A stretch of 64,000 nucleotides of DNA from Sinonovacula constricta (Eukaryota; Mollusca; Bivalvia; Cardiida; Solecurtidae). The stretch is taken from positions 46,200,164 to 46,264,163 of the forward strand of contig CM017558.1 of the NCBI GenBank assembly GCA_007844125.1, given 5' to 3'. Shown here piece after piece: positions 46,581 to 58,500 of this stretch. The notes beneath the pieces were generated by a model that was given only the letters and a program-made list of their open reading frames with translations, was not told the DNA's origin and searched no databases. The stretch's first letter is position 1, and each line of letters opens with the position of its first letter. Made by a program: the position numbers and the translations under genes.

Positions 46581-49044
46581 GTTACTTCACAGCAAGTCGG
46601 CATTGTTTTTCACATACAATAGCTGTATTCAATTTCTATCAATTATCGGTTATTCATTTGCTATAACAATGTTTTAGAAATTATCTTTACCTTATTTATG
46701 TTAACAGAACATAAACAAAATATTCTCGCCACAACAGATATTTTAATAGAACTACTTGAACACAACCTACAAGATACTTTGGTGTACAAAACGTAAAACA
46801 ATTTTGGTAAACAATTATTCGAGTCGAAACCATAGAAGGAAATTTACAATTTACAATTAATACATATGAGAATACTATAAATTATGAAACACATAGAATG
46901 AAACAATAAATGAAAATGTTCATAACATTTGATTTAGAGAAAGAAGCACACATAAACACCAATACTCATTTATAAATACACGTAGAGAACTTCATATTCA
47001 CACTGAAATTAGTTATTTATAAAATTAAGTTTGCACTTGAAATCCACTGCAACAAAAACACGTTTCCGTTTAATTGGCAAAACAAAAAGTCTTTTAGGAC
47101 AGTATTTTCGAAAAATAGGGGTAAAAGTTTTTGTATTTGGTTAGACAATATATTTTTGTTACTTTTGATATACATTTTATATTTCATTATCAAATTTTCT
47201 TGTTTTTAAGACTTTTCTAAAGTCTTTTTTTAAGAGCGCTAGTATTTGCAGTATGATGAGGCAGTTTACCACACAATGAGTTTTAACATCGAAAGTATCG
47301 AGCATTTCCATTTGTAAGATCAGTGATCAATTTCTTATTATACACTACATACAAAGCAAAAGTGTCATGGACTTTGTTAAGTTATTAGAGTAAAAAACAC
47401 GAAGTCATGCATTACCACCTTTCTTTATGATATATGTTTTAAAAAGCACAAGTTTGAAATTTTGCAGTCCAAAAGGAACGTCCTGACGACGTGTAGGGTA
47501 AACACATTTTAACAATGTGTGTTATTTGAAACAAAACGATGAATAAACTGTTTAAATTATTAGATATGTCACATAAGAAAAGAACACGATCGAAGTAGTC
47601 GATTTTTGAACGCCCCGGTCCGAAAACTGTTAAGGGGACTGTGTCGTGCTAGTGTGCGATGCTCGGGAAAGTCATTGATACCAGTTAGACAACTGTGCAC
47701 GCAATATTTATGCATGGTTCTGGTGATTTTCTGAGGACCTTGCTACGAGACATATTAACTTGACAGAACATGCTCAAGACGACGTCAAATTTCCACTTCA
47801 TTTGCCCCGGTGACAAATCACTGGGATTATTCAAAAAGCCCTAATTATTGACAGTATATATTTATTGACAGCATACTTTTGCTGTCGGCGTCACTACACA
47901 AAATTATAATTATGATTAACGATAGATTATACAGTTTATCGGATTAGTATTTAAATATTAATAATTTGAAAGTACGAGTTCATATAGTTGCCATTTTTTC
48001 CACATACCTATGGCTTAGTTTGCTAATTGTGTTTTACATTGGTATATTTGTTAGTTATTTCGTTTATTATAGTCAAAACATCTCTAGGCTTTTGGATTAA
48101 TTCTAAACTATATTAAATTTGAACACAACAGTTGGTATCATAAAGTTCCTTTTTCTTTCTTTTTTTCTTTTAATATATAGCTTAGCTAGCTCAGTCTTTT
48201 GCATAACAACTTTCTGTTTAGTTTGTTGTATTATTAGCAACAAAAATAATACAAATAGTAGATACATATGCAAATATAAGTTGTGTTACTAACAAAGATC
48301 TATAAATCCTCACTTTTTTCATTCCTTATCTTTTTCCACATTTTTATGATATTGCATATTCAATAATTCAATTATATTTTGTTTCTGTATTTTTCTTATT
48401 AATTTGGATAAATCTAAATAATTAAAGTGTCTTAAGTCTCTATTGTTATTTCAATGTAAACTTTATACATGCATTTACTTTGTATTTTAAATTGCATATT
48501 ATAAAATGTGTATATCTGTACATACATGCATGCGCATATTTGTATTTGTAAATTGTAAACTGTTGCCACATGGGCCCGATGGCCTGAATCTGAAATTAAC
48601 TATATACCTATATATTTATCATTAATCGACGATATGTTATCTGAGAAGACATTCTGTTATAAACAGGCGCACTGTCTATGTTTTACTCGTGGTTTTCTGA
48701 CACACCTTGTATATTGATATTAATATTACGAGCAGTAATGAAAACATGCAATGATATGTATGTGTGTGCGTGCGCGGGTGTCTGTGTGTGCATGCGTGTG
48801 TGTGCGTGCGTGTGTATGTGTAGATGATGCAGTGTTTATGAAACAACGTAAAATGTAAGTAATTTAAAGGCGAAGAATAAACGTATCTGTATGTGATGTC
48901 CAAAAATACCACAATATATAATCTGTTATCTTTGTATGAACAAATATTAACCGTTAGAGTGCTGGGAATGATCACTAAATTATAAATGTTTCGGTTTTGA
49001 ACAACGATTCTTTTTTTACTAAAACAAATATATTATCAGTTGGG
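46581..49044. other. transporter 3' flank, no other gene seen
   Basis: AT-rich. 48755-48830 is a TG/CG-rich simple repeat. The part next to 49044 is presumably the transporter's 3' untranslated region on the reverse strand. No polyadenylation signal was assigned. Confidence 0.45.
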
Positions 49045-52000
49045 TTAGTTAGTTTTCACATCAGAAATATTATGAGATATTTTAAACTGAGCACATTCGG
49101 AAGGTAATCCAGTCAAGAATGTGTGGGTCTCTTCCTCATCGTCTTTCGTAATTTCACGAGATTTATTTCTACTCTGTTTAGCTTCATCGTCATTTACTTT
49201 TCCCTGCTTGTTCGGATCCCTCGACTTCTCGGCACAGTAATTCCGGATATTACCCCAGGCTAGAATCATGGCTGCCATTAGAGATGCGGTCCCGCCGAAA
49301 TAAAATGTGTAGTCATACTTTCCGTACGTGTCCCTGAGTAAACCTAAAAGAGAAAGTTCATTTTCGAAGAGAGTTTGCATTCGTCATGTTGAAGGAAATT
49401 AATTTTGCAAATTGAACTTCATTGTAATCTCCTTTATTTGGCTTCATTAAAACTCAAAATGTTAAAAAATGAGGATTTAACGAACTTCTAAATACATGCC
49501 ACTTATAGAAGGACGATGTTAAGGACAAATGTCCATTTCAGTTCTATCAGTATAGCGTTCTATGCTGAGTGTAATGAAAAATAATGGTTCCAAGTTACAA
49601 TGATAACGACATTGGTAAGTCGCGGTATGACATTAAAACCTCAAGGAAATGTAAACTGTACCTGACACAGGAGGTCCTATCAAAGTACCGATGCCCGTGA
49701 CTAGTTGGATTAGAGCATTAGAGCTGGTCAGTTTGTCCACCCCGAGTATGTCGACTAAAATCACTGCCCTCTGGGCCATTCGGACCCCGTTGCAGAACCC
49801 TTGTAAGCAACAAAGACCCACAAAACCTGTCAATGTTGTTGCTGACGGGTATATAAACATGGCAAAACATTGAAGGAATGAAGCAGCATTATAAATATAT
49901 GGTCGTTTTCTTCTCAAAGGTTTTAAATCGAGAACAAATCCACATACGACTTTTGTGACGGTGTCGGTGATTGCAATTATTGACAACAACAGTCCAGTTT
50001 GAATATCTGTTATCCCTCTGTCCTTGGCCAACGCTGGTAAGAAGAGGTTTGTGGTAGGAAGAATCTGCAGGAAAGTCGCCAAGAGCATGGTCAAGAATCG
50101 TATATCTTTGAAGACGGAGAACGAAAACAGTGCTTTCTTAGAGTCGTCACCCTTTATTGAACTTTTGATGAAAGTTATAGTTTTGTTCGTAAGTGATTTT
50201 CGGCGATAGTTCGTTTCAATTGTTTCAACAGCTTCGTTGCGTTGGATGGTTTGGTCTTCAGCATTACCTTGATTGATTAGGTGTACACTTCCTGTCGATG
50301 AGATCTCAGAAATATAAGTAACATGCTCCCAATCTTCTATTTTTTCACCGCTGGAAAATATTTCTGTTTTTCTTCTGCAAAAAACATAGCAAATCTTAAT
50401 AGGTATCAAGTGGATAATGTCTATAACCAATACACAATAACATTTTTACTTTTACCGCCTAAATGTTTGTCCAAAAGTAAGTTCATTGAAGTAATACTAA
50501 TGTTTTTTTATTACATTTTGGATATTGTATGCTATATTCAATGACAAAAAAATCCCACAATCCTCATAATGCACCTTCATTCATAGAAATATTTTACAGG
50601 CAGAAATATACTTGTTTACCTCAGAGATGCTACGCAAACTTTTAAGCACTTTGACTTATTTCGACAATTGAGAAATACTTTCAAATCGCTTCAAAAGCGT
50701 ACAGCTACTTACTTTTCTTGTGTAACGACTTTTGCAACTGGTTTCGTTTGTGCCTCTATTGGCCTGAACAGCAGCACACATGCGAACGTATGCAATGCGA
50801 TGCCGGCCAAGAATATAAAGGTTCCAGTAAACCCGTACTCGTCGAAGAGGATACTGATGGTCGGTGTAATTGTAAAACCCCCGATACCAAACCCAGCAGC
50901 AGCTAAGCCAAAGGCCACGCTACGACGTTTGTCAAAGTAATAACCAAGCAGGATCGTGACTGGTGATGCCATAAAAGATCTCCCAATGCCTGGTTTGCAT
51001 AGGTTTGAAAGTAAAAAAGAAATGTTTTACCATTTATTAACGTTTATCGCATTGATATAACAGCAATCAAGTAAAGTTCTAGCTCCGTTTTATACGGAAA
51101 AAATCAAGTTTATACCAATAGGTAAATAAGAAAAGGTCCTATCAAACTTTCCACAAATATTTAAATTTTCAAATATTTAAATTTTATCTACCTGTAGACA
51201 AAGGCAAACAAGGTAAATGTAAATGTGACAAAAACACAGAGACGAGACATAACACACAAAAAGAAAAACCATCAGTAACCGCCTTGGAACGGTCAGTCGG
51301 CAAAAGAGCCAACTGGGGTACTTAAACCTGGTTTGTGGTGCGCTCCAACCTTGCACTTCCTGAAGGTTTTGCTATCAAACAAACAGTGTAAATAAAACGT
51401 ACGCGTGCATTGTATTTTTAGTGTCTCTTAAGTCTTAGCATGCACTATTGTATGTTCTTCTGGCTGACCAAACCACAATCGCAGTAACTGTTTTCTTAAC
51501 AGTCCATGTAAGACCATGCCATAACAATCAGAATATAACGATATTCTTAATAACATGTATGTTCAGTTACTCAATCTACTAGGGCCAAATGTCTGTAACC
51601 AGCTTATTGTGACCACAAACTTGGACCTTTTATTATTATACAGCCGAAGCATTTAGGAATATGACATTTTGCATTAACAAATCTCTATGTCAATTGGCCA
51701 GATTATCCATTTTTAATATTCACCGGGGTTACCCGGAGGCGCGAGGTATGAGTCACTGCCTTGATACTCCCCAGGCCCCACTGGGTGAGTTCAAGTCACG
51801 GTCGGGGGGAGAACTTTCATTGAGAAAGTCCTCCAGCTGATCCGCCCGTTCTACCCGGAAACATTTCGGGGGTCTTTCTTCACTAATTATTAGCTGGACG
51901 TCAATAACATGAATAGAATTGTGTCAGTACGATGTAACAAAAATGCGCTTTTATCAATAGTAAGAATGTTAACATGCTCAAACATTTAAACTTAGAAATA

Positions 52001-55000
52001 ACCTGTACATGGCACTAATATTTACCTCCCAAGATTCCATAGCTGAAGTACATGTAGACCAGACTAGTTGAGAATCCGGATATAATAAGTGACGTCACAA
52101 ACAACAAGGCTCCGAAGAAAGACAGGGTTCTGGCAGGAAACCGGTTGCACAGAATGCTTACTATTGGTCCTGTTTACATAATATACATGTACATTGTATA
52201 AGCTCATTGTGCAACTATTACATCTGTTTACATCATAATCAAGTACATTGTATAAGATTATTCTGCAACTTCTGGCCCTGCTTACATTATATACATGTAC
52301 ATTGTATTATATCTTTCTGCAACTATTGGTCCTTTTTTTAATATATGCAAGTACATTGTATAAGGTCCTGGTGGGATAGCAATTGCTTTATTAAGCATCT
52401 GTGTATAATACCTGTCACTCGCATCCGAATGGACTACATTTTAAAAGCATAAATTCCATGCTGTACTTGTAGTTCAAAACAACGTCAAATCGTTAGAAAA
52501 TACGATTTAAATGTCAGCAACAGCTTATGGTCAAAATAGAAGTTTTGAAGGATTTAAATCCCTTCGTTGTTGTTCATATGACGTCATGTATAATTACTTA
52601 CGTTTCTTCAAAAAATTCATGTCATTACTCTGTGCAAAAAACGGGGCAAGCCCCGCGATTTAGACTTGTCCCAGCCTCGTGTGCTAACATTTTTTATTCA
52701 TCACTAACCTAGTTTTTTTACATTTTAGATCTACATACAAGTACTGGACCTTTTTACATAGTATGTCAGTACAGTATATCAGATCACTATGCAGTCATTT
52801 GCTCTCTTTACTCAATATGCAGATGCATTGTATCAGATGACTCTGTAACTACTGGTCCTGTTTATATAACACGTAGGTGTATTGTATTATATCACTCTGC
52901 TGCAGCAATTGGCCATTTGAACAAAATGTGTATCTACATTTTATTACAGCATTCTGCAACAACTGGTTCTGTAACCATGACAAAATCCCTTTTTTGTAGC
53001 TGCAGTAGTGGATTTGTCAACGGCCCGTGATCGATTGCCATGCAAAATCATGTCATTCAAACTTTATATGGGCTGTCACAAAACTCAGTAAGACTTTTAT
53101 CAAGCTATTATACGGAAATAAAACTACAAATAAAAGTCGTCGAAATGTAAATGCATTTTCTTTTGGTGTTCCGCAGGGTTCCATTCATCGTCCGTTACTG
53201 TTAAACAATTTATAAATGAAAATTTCTAGTTCATTCAAAAATGTACACTCTATAACAATACAGATGACAATTCTTTATCCTTTCAAACTTCTTCCTTTTA
53301 AACTTAAATGTCTATATTACAGAAAGCAAAACTCGTATTATCTGATTTGGTTTTAATGGCGTGCAGGCTTACCTCGATAAAATCCAAGCTGTGACTGTAT
53401 GAAAAAAAGAGTAGTATGGCGTATGGCTTCCACTATCAAAATTGATGACACCATTATCGAATGTAAAGCTGAGGTAAAATTACCTGGTGTTAACATTGGT
53501 TTTAAATTGGATTTGAAGGTTATATAACAACGTGTGCAAATGGGCAATCATGCAGCTTACGATCCATATGATAACTGATAAATGGTTACATCATTCAAAT
53601 TAAATGATGATTGTTTGTTAATTTATACTGTCAAATGTTAATGTTTGTTCTTAAGCTTGATGTTTTTGTTCAGTAACAAAAAAATAAAATAGAAATGATA
53701 CAATAATGAGCTTTAAGATTAATTTAATGTTGATAATCAGAAACTGTCATATGAAGAATTTTTTTAAAAGCAAAATCATATGTTTTTCTATGTTGTCCCA
53801 CATGTTATCTTTCAATTTTACAGGACAAGTCCTGTGGAATTTACTATCAGAAAATTTACTGATTTAAATGTTCTTTTTAGTTCAGATGTCATGATGGGAT
53901 GGTAAAGATTGTAAATGTACCATCTGTTTGCATATTTCGGCTCTTCCTAGCTATATGAACTTGAATCTCCTATTGTTGTCGTTTACGTGTAGGTTCTCTT
54001 TACTGTACAGATATAAAAGAAAAAATATTTTCCCACCGCTTTGTCCTCCTAAAATCTATTATCCTATAATCGGCCTTCTAGAATGGATTCCCTCATATTA
54101 AAACATTAAAGTAATTAAAGTATGCATGACTTACCATAGACTTATATATGTGTAACCTTTAGCATTAATGAAAAAAAGTATATGGATAGTTTGTTTTAAA
54201 AGCCAATTTAGAGCATATGCTATCATTCTGCTATCTTGCTGGATTTAAAAAAAAAATGTATTTTTAGATTACTCTGCAGCTATTGGTCATGTTTCAACAT
54301 AGTATGCATTCCCAATAAATTTGAACACTCTTTAACTGTTGGTCCTGTTTCTATATAGTATGCATATACAGTGTATTATATCACGCTACAACTATTGGCC
54401 CTGTTTAAACATAATATGTATGTTCGGTGTCTAATATGAGTCTACAAATATTGGTCGTGATTAAACAGTGTACATGTGCGTTGTATTTGAACACACTACA
54501 AATGTTAATCCAGTTTTAACAGAGTATACATGTATATTGTATTATGTCATGTGCATTTGTTTGATGTTTTTTCGGGTAAATTCTTGCAAAAACAGTCGAA
54601 AAACAAAGAATGGCATTCGACGTGATATAACGATTGACTATTATGCACTTTTTTATTAGTGCACTTCTAAGTCGCCTTGAAAGATTTGCATATTCAACAA
54701 AGAAATTTGTTTAATATAAGAGTGATTTACTTCAACACAAGATTTCGTACGACAATCGTGTAATAGAATGGCCATACCATTTTTTTATATTACATAAATC
54801 TGATTCGTAATGATGGGTTTCTTTAAAAAAATTACGTTGGACAATTACTGTAATTTAAACAGTAAATCTCTCACATGAGGTATGATGGTCAAGTTGCTCT
54901 AGTCTAGTCTGAAAGCACACACATAGAAACGAGGTTCCCTGATCAATATTTCCTGTACTAGATGGGCATGTATACAAATTGAACGTTGTTTGTCTTTTAC

Positions 55001-56840
55001 ATTTGACGTACATGTGAATACCTTGGTCCTGTGTATTTTCAATTTTTTGTACATGTTGCAATGCTCACAGGACTGTGTCTTATATATTCTTATGCATGAT
55101 CACAACAATGTTACTTGTGCAGTGTGGCGGTCGTAAAAAATATCTCCGTGTATGTAATCTATGTTGTCATTTAATTGATCCTATAAGGATTGTTACGTGT
55201 ATTTCCTTTTATGGATATTGGACTTTGGTTCCTCAAATCCATCTTCACATGAACAGGATGCTACAGCCATTTACTATTCTCGGGGGGGGGGGGTGTTCTT
55301 GATTTATAATGGTAATTTCATTTACAATTAACACTTTTTGTAGGTCTTCTAATCAAAATAATACCTGTGTTTCTTCTAAACACTATGTGGACATTATTTT
55401 TAATGACGTCACTTCTTTCGTCTTAACTTGTCAAACAAAACGTCAGCGCTTGGACATTTATTCAAATGGATCGGGGTTTTTTTTCATTGCTTGCATTTGA
55501 GAAACCCATCAGAAAGTGCGAGATGAGAGTTCTGTAAAGCCGGTTTAAGCACCCCAGTCGGTCCATATTGTCGGGTTTGCTTTTTTTGTTAAATGACTCA
55601 TCACAGATTCGTTCTCACTTTTACATTTGACGTGCATGTGAACATCTTGGTCTTTTCAATTTTTTGTATATGTTGCAATGCTCATAGGACTTTATCTTAT
55701 ATATTATTGACGTTATGAAAATATTTCTGCTTAGCCAGCCTAAATGGACTATGTGGGGAAAATTGACATCCGTTTGTGTTGTATGCAAAACAGGACACTA
55801 GTATGCAAACTTTAAATCAATTATACCAACAGGTAAAATGTGTATATGATATTTTTAAGAAAAACAAATAACAACATCAGTAAAACAAATCAAGCACGAA
55901 AATTGATTGGTATGTCTCATAATGTCCAAAATATAAAATGGTTCGTTAATCTGCAACATCTACATTTCTATTTCTATTTAATTTAGACAACATGTTCGCA
56001 AATGTAATTCCAAGTCATATTACCCATTAGCATGTTGCAGGTCATGTTAAGGGAGGTAATCCATGCAGTTTGGGCAGCTGTACCACCAAACCTCTCCAAA
56101 TAGCGGACGTAAAACAAGCCATTGGACCGCACCATACCACCTACAAGAGAGAACGAAACATCCTGTATTACTTTGTTCTATTGGATAGTCTGAACTTTTA
56201 TCACAAGAAGTAAACAGGTTTGCAAAGGTTCGCGCATTGTATTACAAATTTAAATCATTGTTGAAATAATAATCTGAGTTATTTTCTTTATGTCTTAAAG
56301 ACAACGCTTTTAACATATCTTGATTATCAATTGTACTTTAGTATACAACAAAACATGTACAGTTCAGTCATATGGACATTTTTGTAGTAGGGTACCAATG
56401 AATAATAAAAACACACATTATGTAACTATTGTTTAGCTTACTTACAGACCACAAAATACAAGGTGCATCGAGAAAATAGTTAACTTCTAATGAAATACCC
56501 AGAAACAGTTATTAACCTGCCTAGGTATCAAATCATTTTATAATGAAATACATATGGTAATCTTCCTTTACTTCGCTTCACCTACTCGTTATAATTCTCA
56601 TCACAATAGCGCCTAAAAGGACAAACCACCCCCATCCACCGTCAGGAGCTGGTCGTGTTTCTATTGCAATGTTGATGTCATGCTTTGAAGACTTGCTCTT
56701 TGTCTCCATTAAAACTTTGTCATCCATCTTGGCTCCGTCACCCTCGTTCTTATACTGAGACTTGTCACCCCCAGATATGGATTCCAGGCTTGCAGTCTTT
56801 GGCGCTGGTTGTGCTTTGGTCATCGTTACTAGGTCATAGC
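49045..56840 (-). CDS. SLC16 monocarboxylate transporter-like protein
   Basis: Coding exons on the reverse strand: 56823-56586 (exon from 56840), 56140-56024, 52169-52026, 50989-50713, 50374-49662, 49343-49045. All have GT/AG borders and agreeing phases, giving 595 codons plus stop. Residues 60-70 read PDGGWGWFVLL, the SLC16 signature at the first membrane helix. Residues in exon 4 give YYFDKRRSVAFGLAAAG, the second family signature. The last exon begins GLLRDTYGKYDYTFYFGG, typical of helices 11-12. A long hydrophilic loop (about 255-345) separates the two six-helix halves, as usual. Such proteins carry lactate, pyruvate, ketone bodies or other small solutes across the plasma membrane. The substrate here cannot be told, and invertebrates have many divergent members. 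ATG 56823 is used because the acceptor at 56841 leaves only a short untranslated part before it, implying a 5' non-coding exon upstream. Confidence 0.93.
51115..51375 (+). repeat. dispersed repeat family D in transporter intron 3
   Basis: A full-length copy: AAGAAAAGGTCCTATC, AAATATTTAAATTTT (duplicated here), GTGACAAAAACACAGAGACG, ACCGCCTTGGAACGGTCAGT and GCACTTCCTGAAGG. Confidence 0.8.
51690..51910 (+). mobile_element. tRNA-derived SINE in transporter intron 3
   Basis: Head with a box-B-like GAGTTCAAGTCACGGTC (about 51788), then CTTTCATTGAGAAAGTCCTC, CCAGCTGATCCGCCCGTTCTA, GGGGGTCTTTCTTCAC and AGCTGGACGTCAATAACATGA. Shares its insertion context with 4860-5080. Confidence 0.75.
52160..52375 (-). 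repeat. ~54-bp minisatellite that includes the exon 3 acceptor, array 2
   Basis: Units begin ACTATTGGTCCTGTTTACAT and run through ATACATGTACATTGTATAAG to CTGCA. The first unit overlaps the end of exon 3: on the reverse strand each unit reads ATGTAAACAG/GACCAATAGT, i.e. the real 3' splice site and first exon bases. About four units follow one another. The array continues at 52735-52960 and 54265-54560 after interruptions. Confidence 0.8.
52376..52734. other. transporter intron 2, no recognised feature
   Basis: Separates two parts of the minisatellite; nothing else seen. Confidence 0.4.
52735..52960 (-). repeat. ~54-bp minisatellite, array 3
   Basis: Further diverged units (AGTACTGGACCTTTTTACAT, ACTACTGGTCCTGTTTATAT, GCAATTGGCCATTTGAAC) in transporter intron 2. 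The LINE fragment follows directly. Confidence 0.75.
52985..54130 (+). pseudogene. LINE reverse transcriptase remnant in transporter intron 2
   Basis: Read in several frames: FSFGVPQGSIHRPLLLNN (RT motif B; 53155-53212), CTLYNNTDDNSLSF (53245-53285, motif C, where the usual Y-A-D-D is N-T-D-D), then IKIDDTIIECKAEVKLPGVN (about 53435-53500, the thumb region) and VLWNLLSEN followed by DGKDCKCTIC near 53830-53930. It is opposite in direction to the transporter. Numerous stops and frameshifts make it dead. It is of a jockey/CR1-like non-LTR type and of a different family from the one at 60235. Confidence 0.85.
54265..54560 (-). repeat. ~54-bp minisatellite, array 4
   Basis: Units such as AACTGTTGGTCCTGTTTCTA, AACTATTGGCCCTGTTTAAA and AAATATTGGTCGTGATTAAA follow one another. 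Array 1 at 5085-5317 and 5545-5625 is its counterpart in the left-end relic. Confidence 0.75.
54561..55039. other. transporter intron 2, counterpart of 5626-6080
   Basis: Colinear with the left-end relic; non-coding. Confidence 0.6.
55040..55625 (+). repeat. ~590-bp repeat E, inverted relative to 63125-63690
   Basis: Runs from ATGTTGCAATGCTCACAGGA through GTGCAGTGTGGCGGTCGTAA, CACATGAACAGGATGCTACA and TAATGACGTCACTTCTTTCG to CGGTTTAAGCACCCCAGTCG (family D on the reverse strand). The same series is found on the reverse strand at 63125-63690. A G run lies at 55280-55293. Inserted here relative to the left-end relic, which lacks it. Confidence 0.8.
55626..56023. other. transporter intron 2, remainder
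   Basis: A second partial ATGTTGCAATGCTCATAGGA piece at 55672-55700 marks the end of repeat E; otherwise nothing. Confidence 0.5.
56141..56585. other. transporter intron 1
   Basis: AT-rich intron between the exon ending GTAGGT (donor, 56585-56580) and the acceptor TTGTAG (56146-56141). No repeat recognised. Confidence 0.7.
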
Positions 56841-57380
56841 CTGAAAATAAACACAAGTACAATCATTAACTGGAAGTGTTAAGTTTACAGCATATTTAAC
56901 TCTATATTTTCTTTCAAATTATATTTGCATGAAGAGGAACCTTGTCTGACTAACTGTTACAAAGTCATACTGACTTTATTGTGTTTCTCAATGCATTACC
57001 CAGTGAACATATTTCCTAATGTATTCTTTGTCCAGACCTTATTTTGTTATGAAATCAAATGAATCATGACATCTTCTGTTGACTCTGTTTGTGTCTGCCC
57101 TTTGTTGTGCTGTCTGTAATGTCCACTCTGATATCGTGTGGTACTTGTGTAGTGAGAGTTATATAACAGGTTCTACAGGTATTCTATTTTTATCCTGTAA
57201 CCTTCAACCGTTCTTTACTTAATAGATAAGGGGCTTATTAGGGGCAGGGTAGGTCTCTCTCCTACTCTAACCACCTGATGTTACTTGGTCAGTTGATACT
57301 ATAATACTTAGGTGGCCACTCCATTCAAGCCTGGATTTTTTATAATATGGAAATAAAATAAAGAATCTACAACCCAGATT
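56841..57380. other. upstream of transporter first coding exon
   Basis: Probably intron, since an acceptor (TTTTCAG) precedes 56840. No 5' exon or promoter could be assigned. Confidence 0.45.
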
Positions 57381-57383
57381 GAG

Positions 57384-57560
57384 TCACTTGTCAAACCAAC
57401 AATTAAAAGCCCCGGTTATAGATGCAACACAGTAATGGTCATTACAGCGACATCCAGCTAGCATCGTTTGAAGAACCACCAGTACCAATGACTTGGTTGA
57501 ACCTGAGGCCCAACGGACGTCAATAAGGAAACATCTACCCTCCATTGCTGGAAGGTTATC
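57384..57560 (-). mobile_element. SINE-like fragment
   Basis: On the reverse strand the modules GTTCTTCAAACGATGCTAGC, TGGATGTCGCTGTAATGACC correspond loosely to the 3' part of the SINE family. Strongly diverged. Confidence 0.4.
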
Positions 57561-57629
57561 TACCGACCACAATCGGTAAAAAGCTGAGAAGTAACAAATA
57601 TTAAACGGACATTTTAATTTTTCTGTGAA

Positions 57630-57805
57630 AGTTTCAAGGTGGCATCCGACAGTTTGGACCAAAAATATTTTCATTCAACATCTTAATAAAATATTGTTAC
57701 ATGAACAGATCTCGCAAAATGCTATTTATTGATGTCCTACACCTGTCTGAAATGTGTACCATAACGCCACAATCGTCGTTACAAAATGTATTTCCTATCT
57801 GAGCC
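57630..57805. mobile_element. MITE fragment (family of 19985-20480)
   Basis: CAAGGTGGCATCCGACAGTT, TTGTTACATGAACAGATCTC, AAATGCTATTTATTGATGTC and CCTATCTGAGCCACGAT match the left half of the family. The right half is missing, replaced by SINE tail. Confidence 0.7.
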
Positions 57806-57809
57806 ACGA

Positions 57810-57930
57810 TAGGAATTTCATATCTGGGAGGTTTTCGAGCTAATCAGCGGTGTGCTGGTGGTATTACCTAAATATGTGTCTGGGGTCTTCCGCAACCAAA
57901 TTAACTGGGCGTCGATATAATGAACTAGAA
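57810..57930 (+). mobile_element. SINE tail fragment
   Basis: TTTCGAGCTAATCAGCGGTG, then GGTATTACCTAAATATGTGT, CTGGGGTCTTCCGCAACC and ACTGGGCGTCGATATAATGA. The tRNA-like head is absent. Confidence 0.65.
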
Positions 57931-58200
57931 GCTTTTGGTTATTCGACAGGCGGGGTCAATGATAAAACTTTGTTGTGTTTACCCCCACCGTATACCTTGT
58001 GGCATATGGTTAGATAAATGCAGTGTATGCGTCCTTTTATTACGGCGTGATTGTCCAACTATTGGAGCGTCTTGAGATATGTAACAATTATCATTTGATA
58101 AATCTATAATTATCCCCTGTCTGCTTTAATAGAGAACTGACGGTCACCTTCGTTATATAGATAGCCTACATTTCATGAGTGCATACTTAAAACGATAAAA
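57931..58200. other. no recognised feature
   Basis: Short AT-rich gap before the minisatellite. Confidence 0.4.
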
Positions 58201-58500
58201 AGATGGCAACAATGGGTTTAAGTGATACAATCACATGGGCTTACGTTGTACAATCATGTGATCTTCAGTTATACAATCTAATGGGCTTAAGTTATACAGT
58301 CATAGGGGCTTAAGTTTTGCAATCACATGATTTATGTTATACAATCTCACGAGCTAAAGTTATAAAATCCCATGGGCTTAATTTATACAATCTCATGACC
58401 ATTTAATGGACTTGAGTAATACGATCGCATTGAGTTATGTTAAACAATCTCGTGGGCTAATTTTTACAATGCCATGGGCTTTAAGATATACAACAACCTA
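58201..58500. repeat. ~24-bp degenerate minisatellite
   Basis: About 11-12 imperfect units of the type ATGGGCTTAAGTTATACAATCAC. Units vary at several positions and some are shortened. Confidence 0.88.

Noticed and set aside
48676..48975. 99-codon frame on the reverse strand
   Set aside because: Its middle is His/Thr repeat from a TG-rich tract; no domain.
56578..56586. Alternative donor AG/GTGAAG for transporter exon 1
   Set aside because: It puts exon 2 in the wrong frame. The donor A/GTAGGT five bases earlier gives IITSGMVRSNG, the expected continuation.
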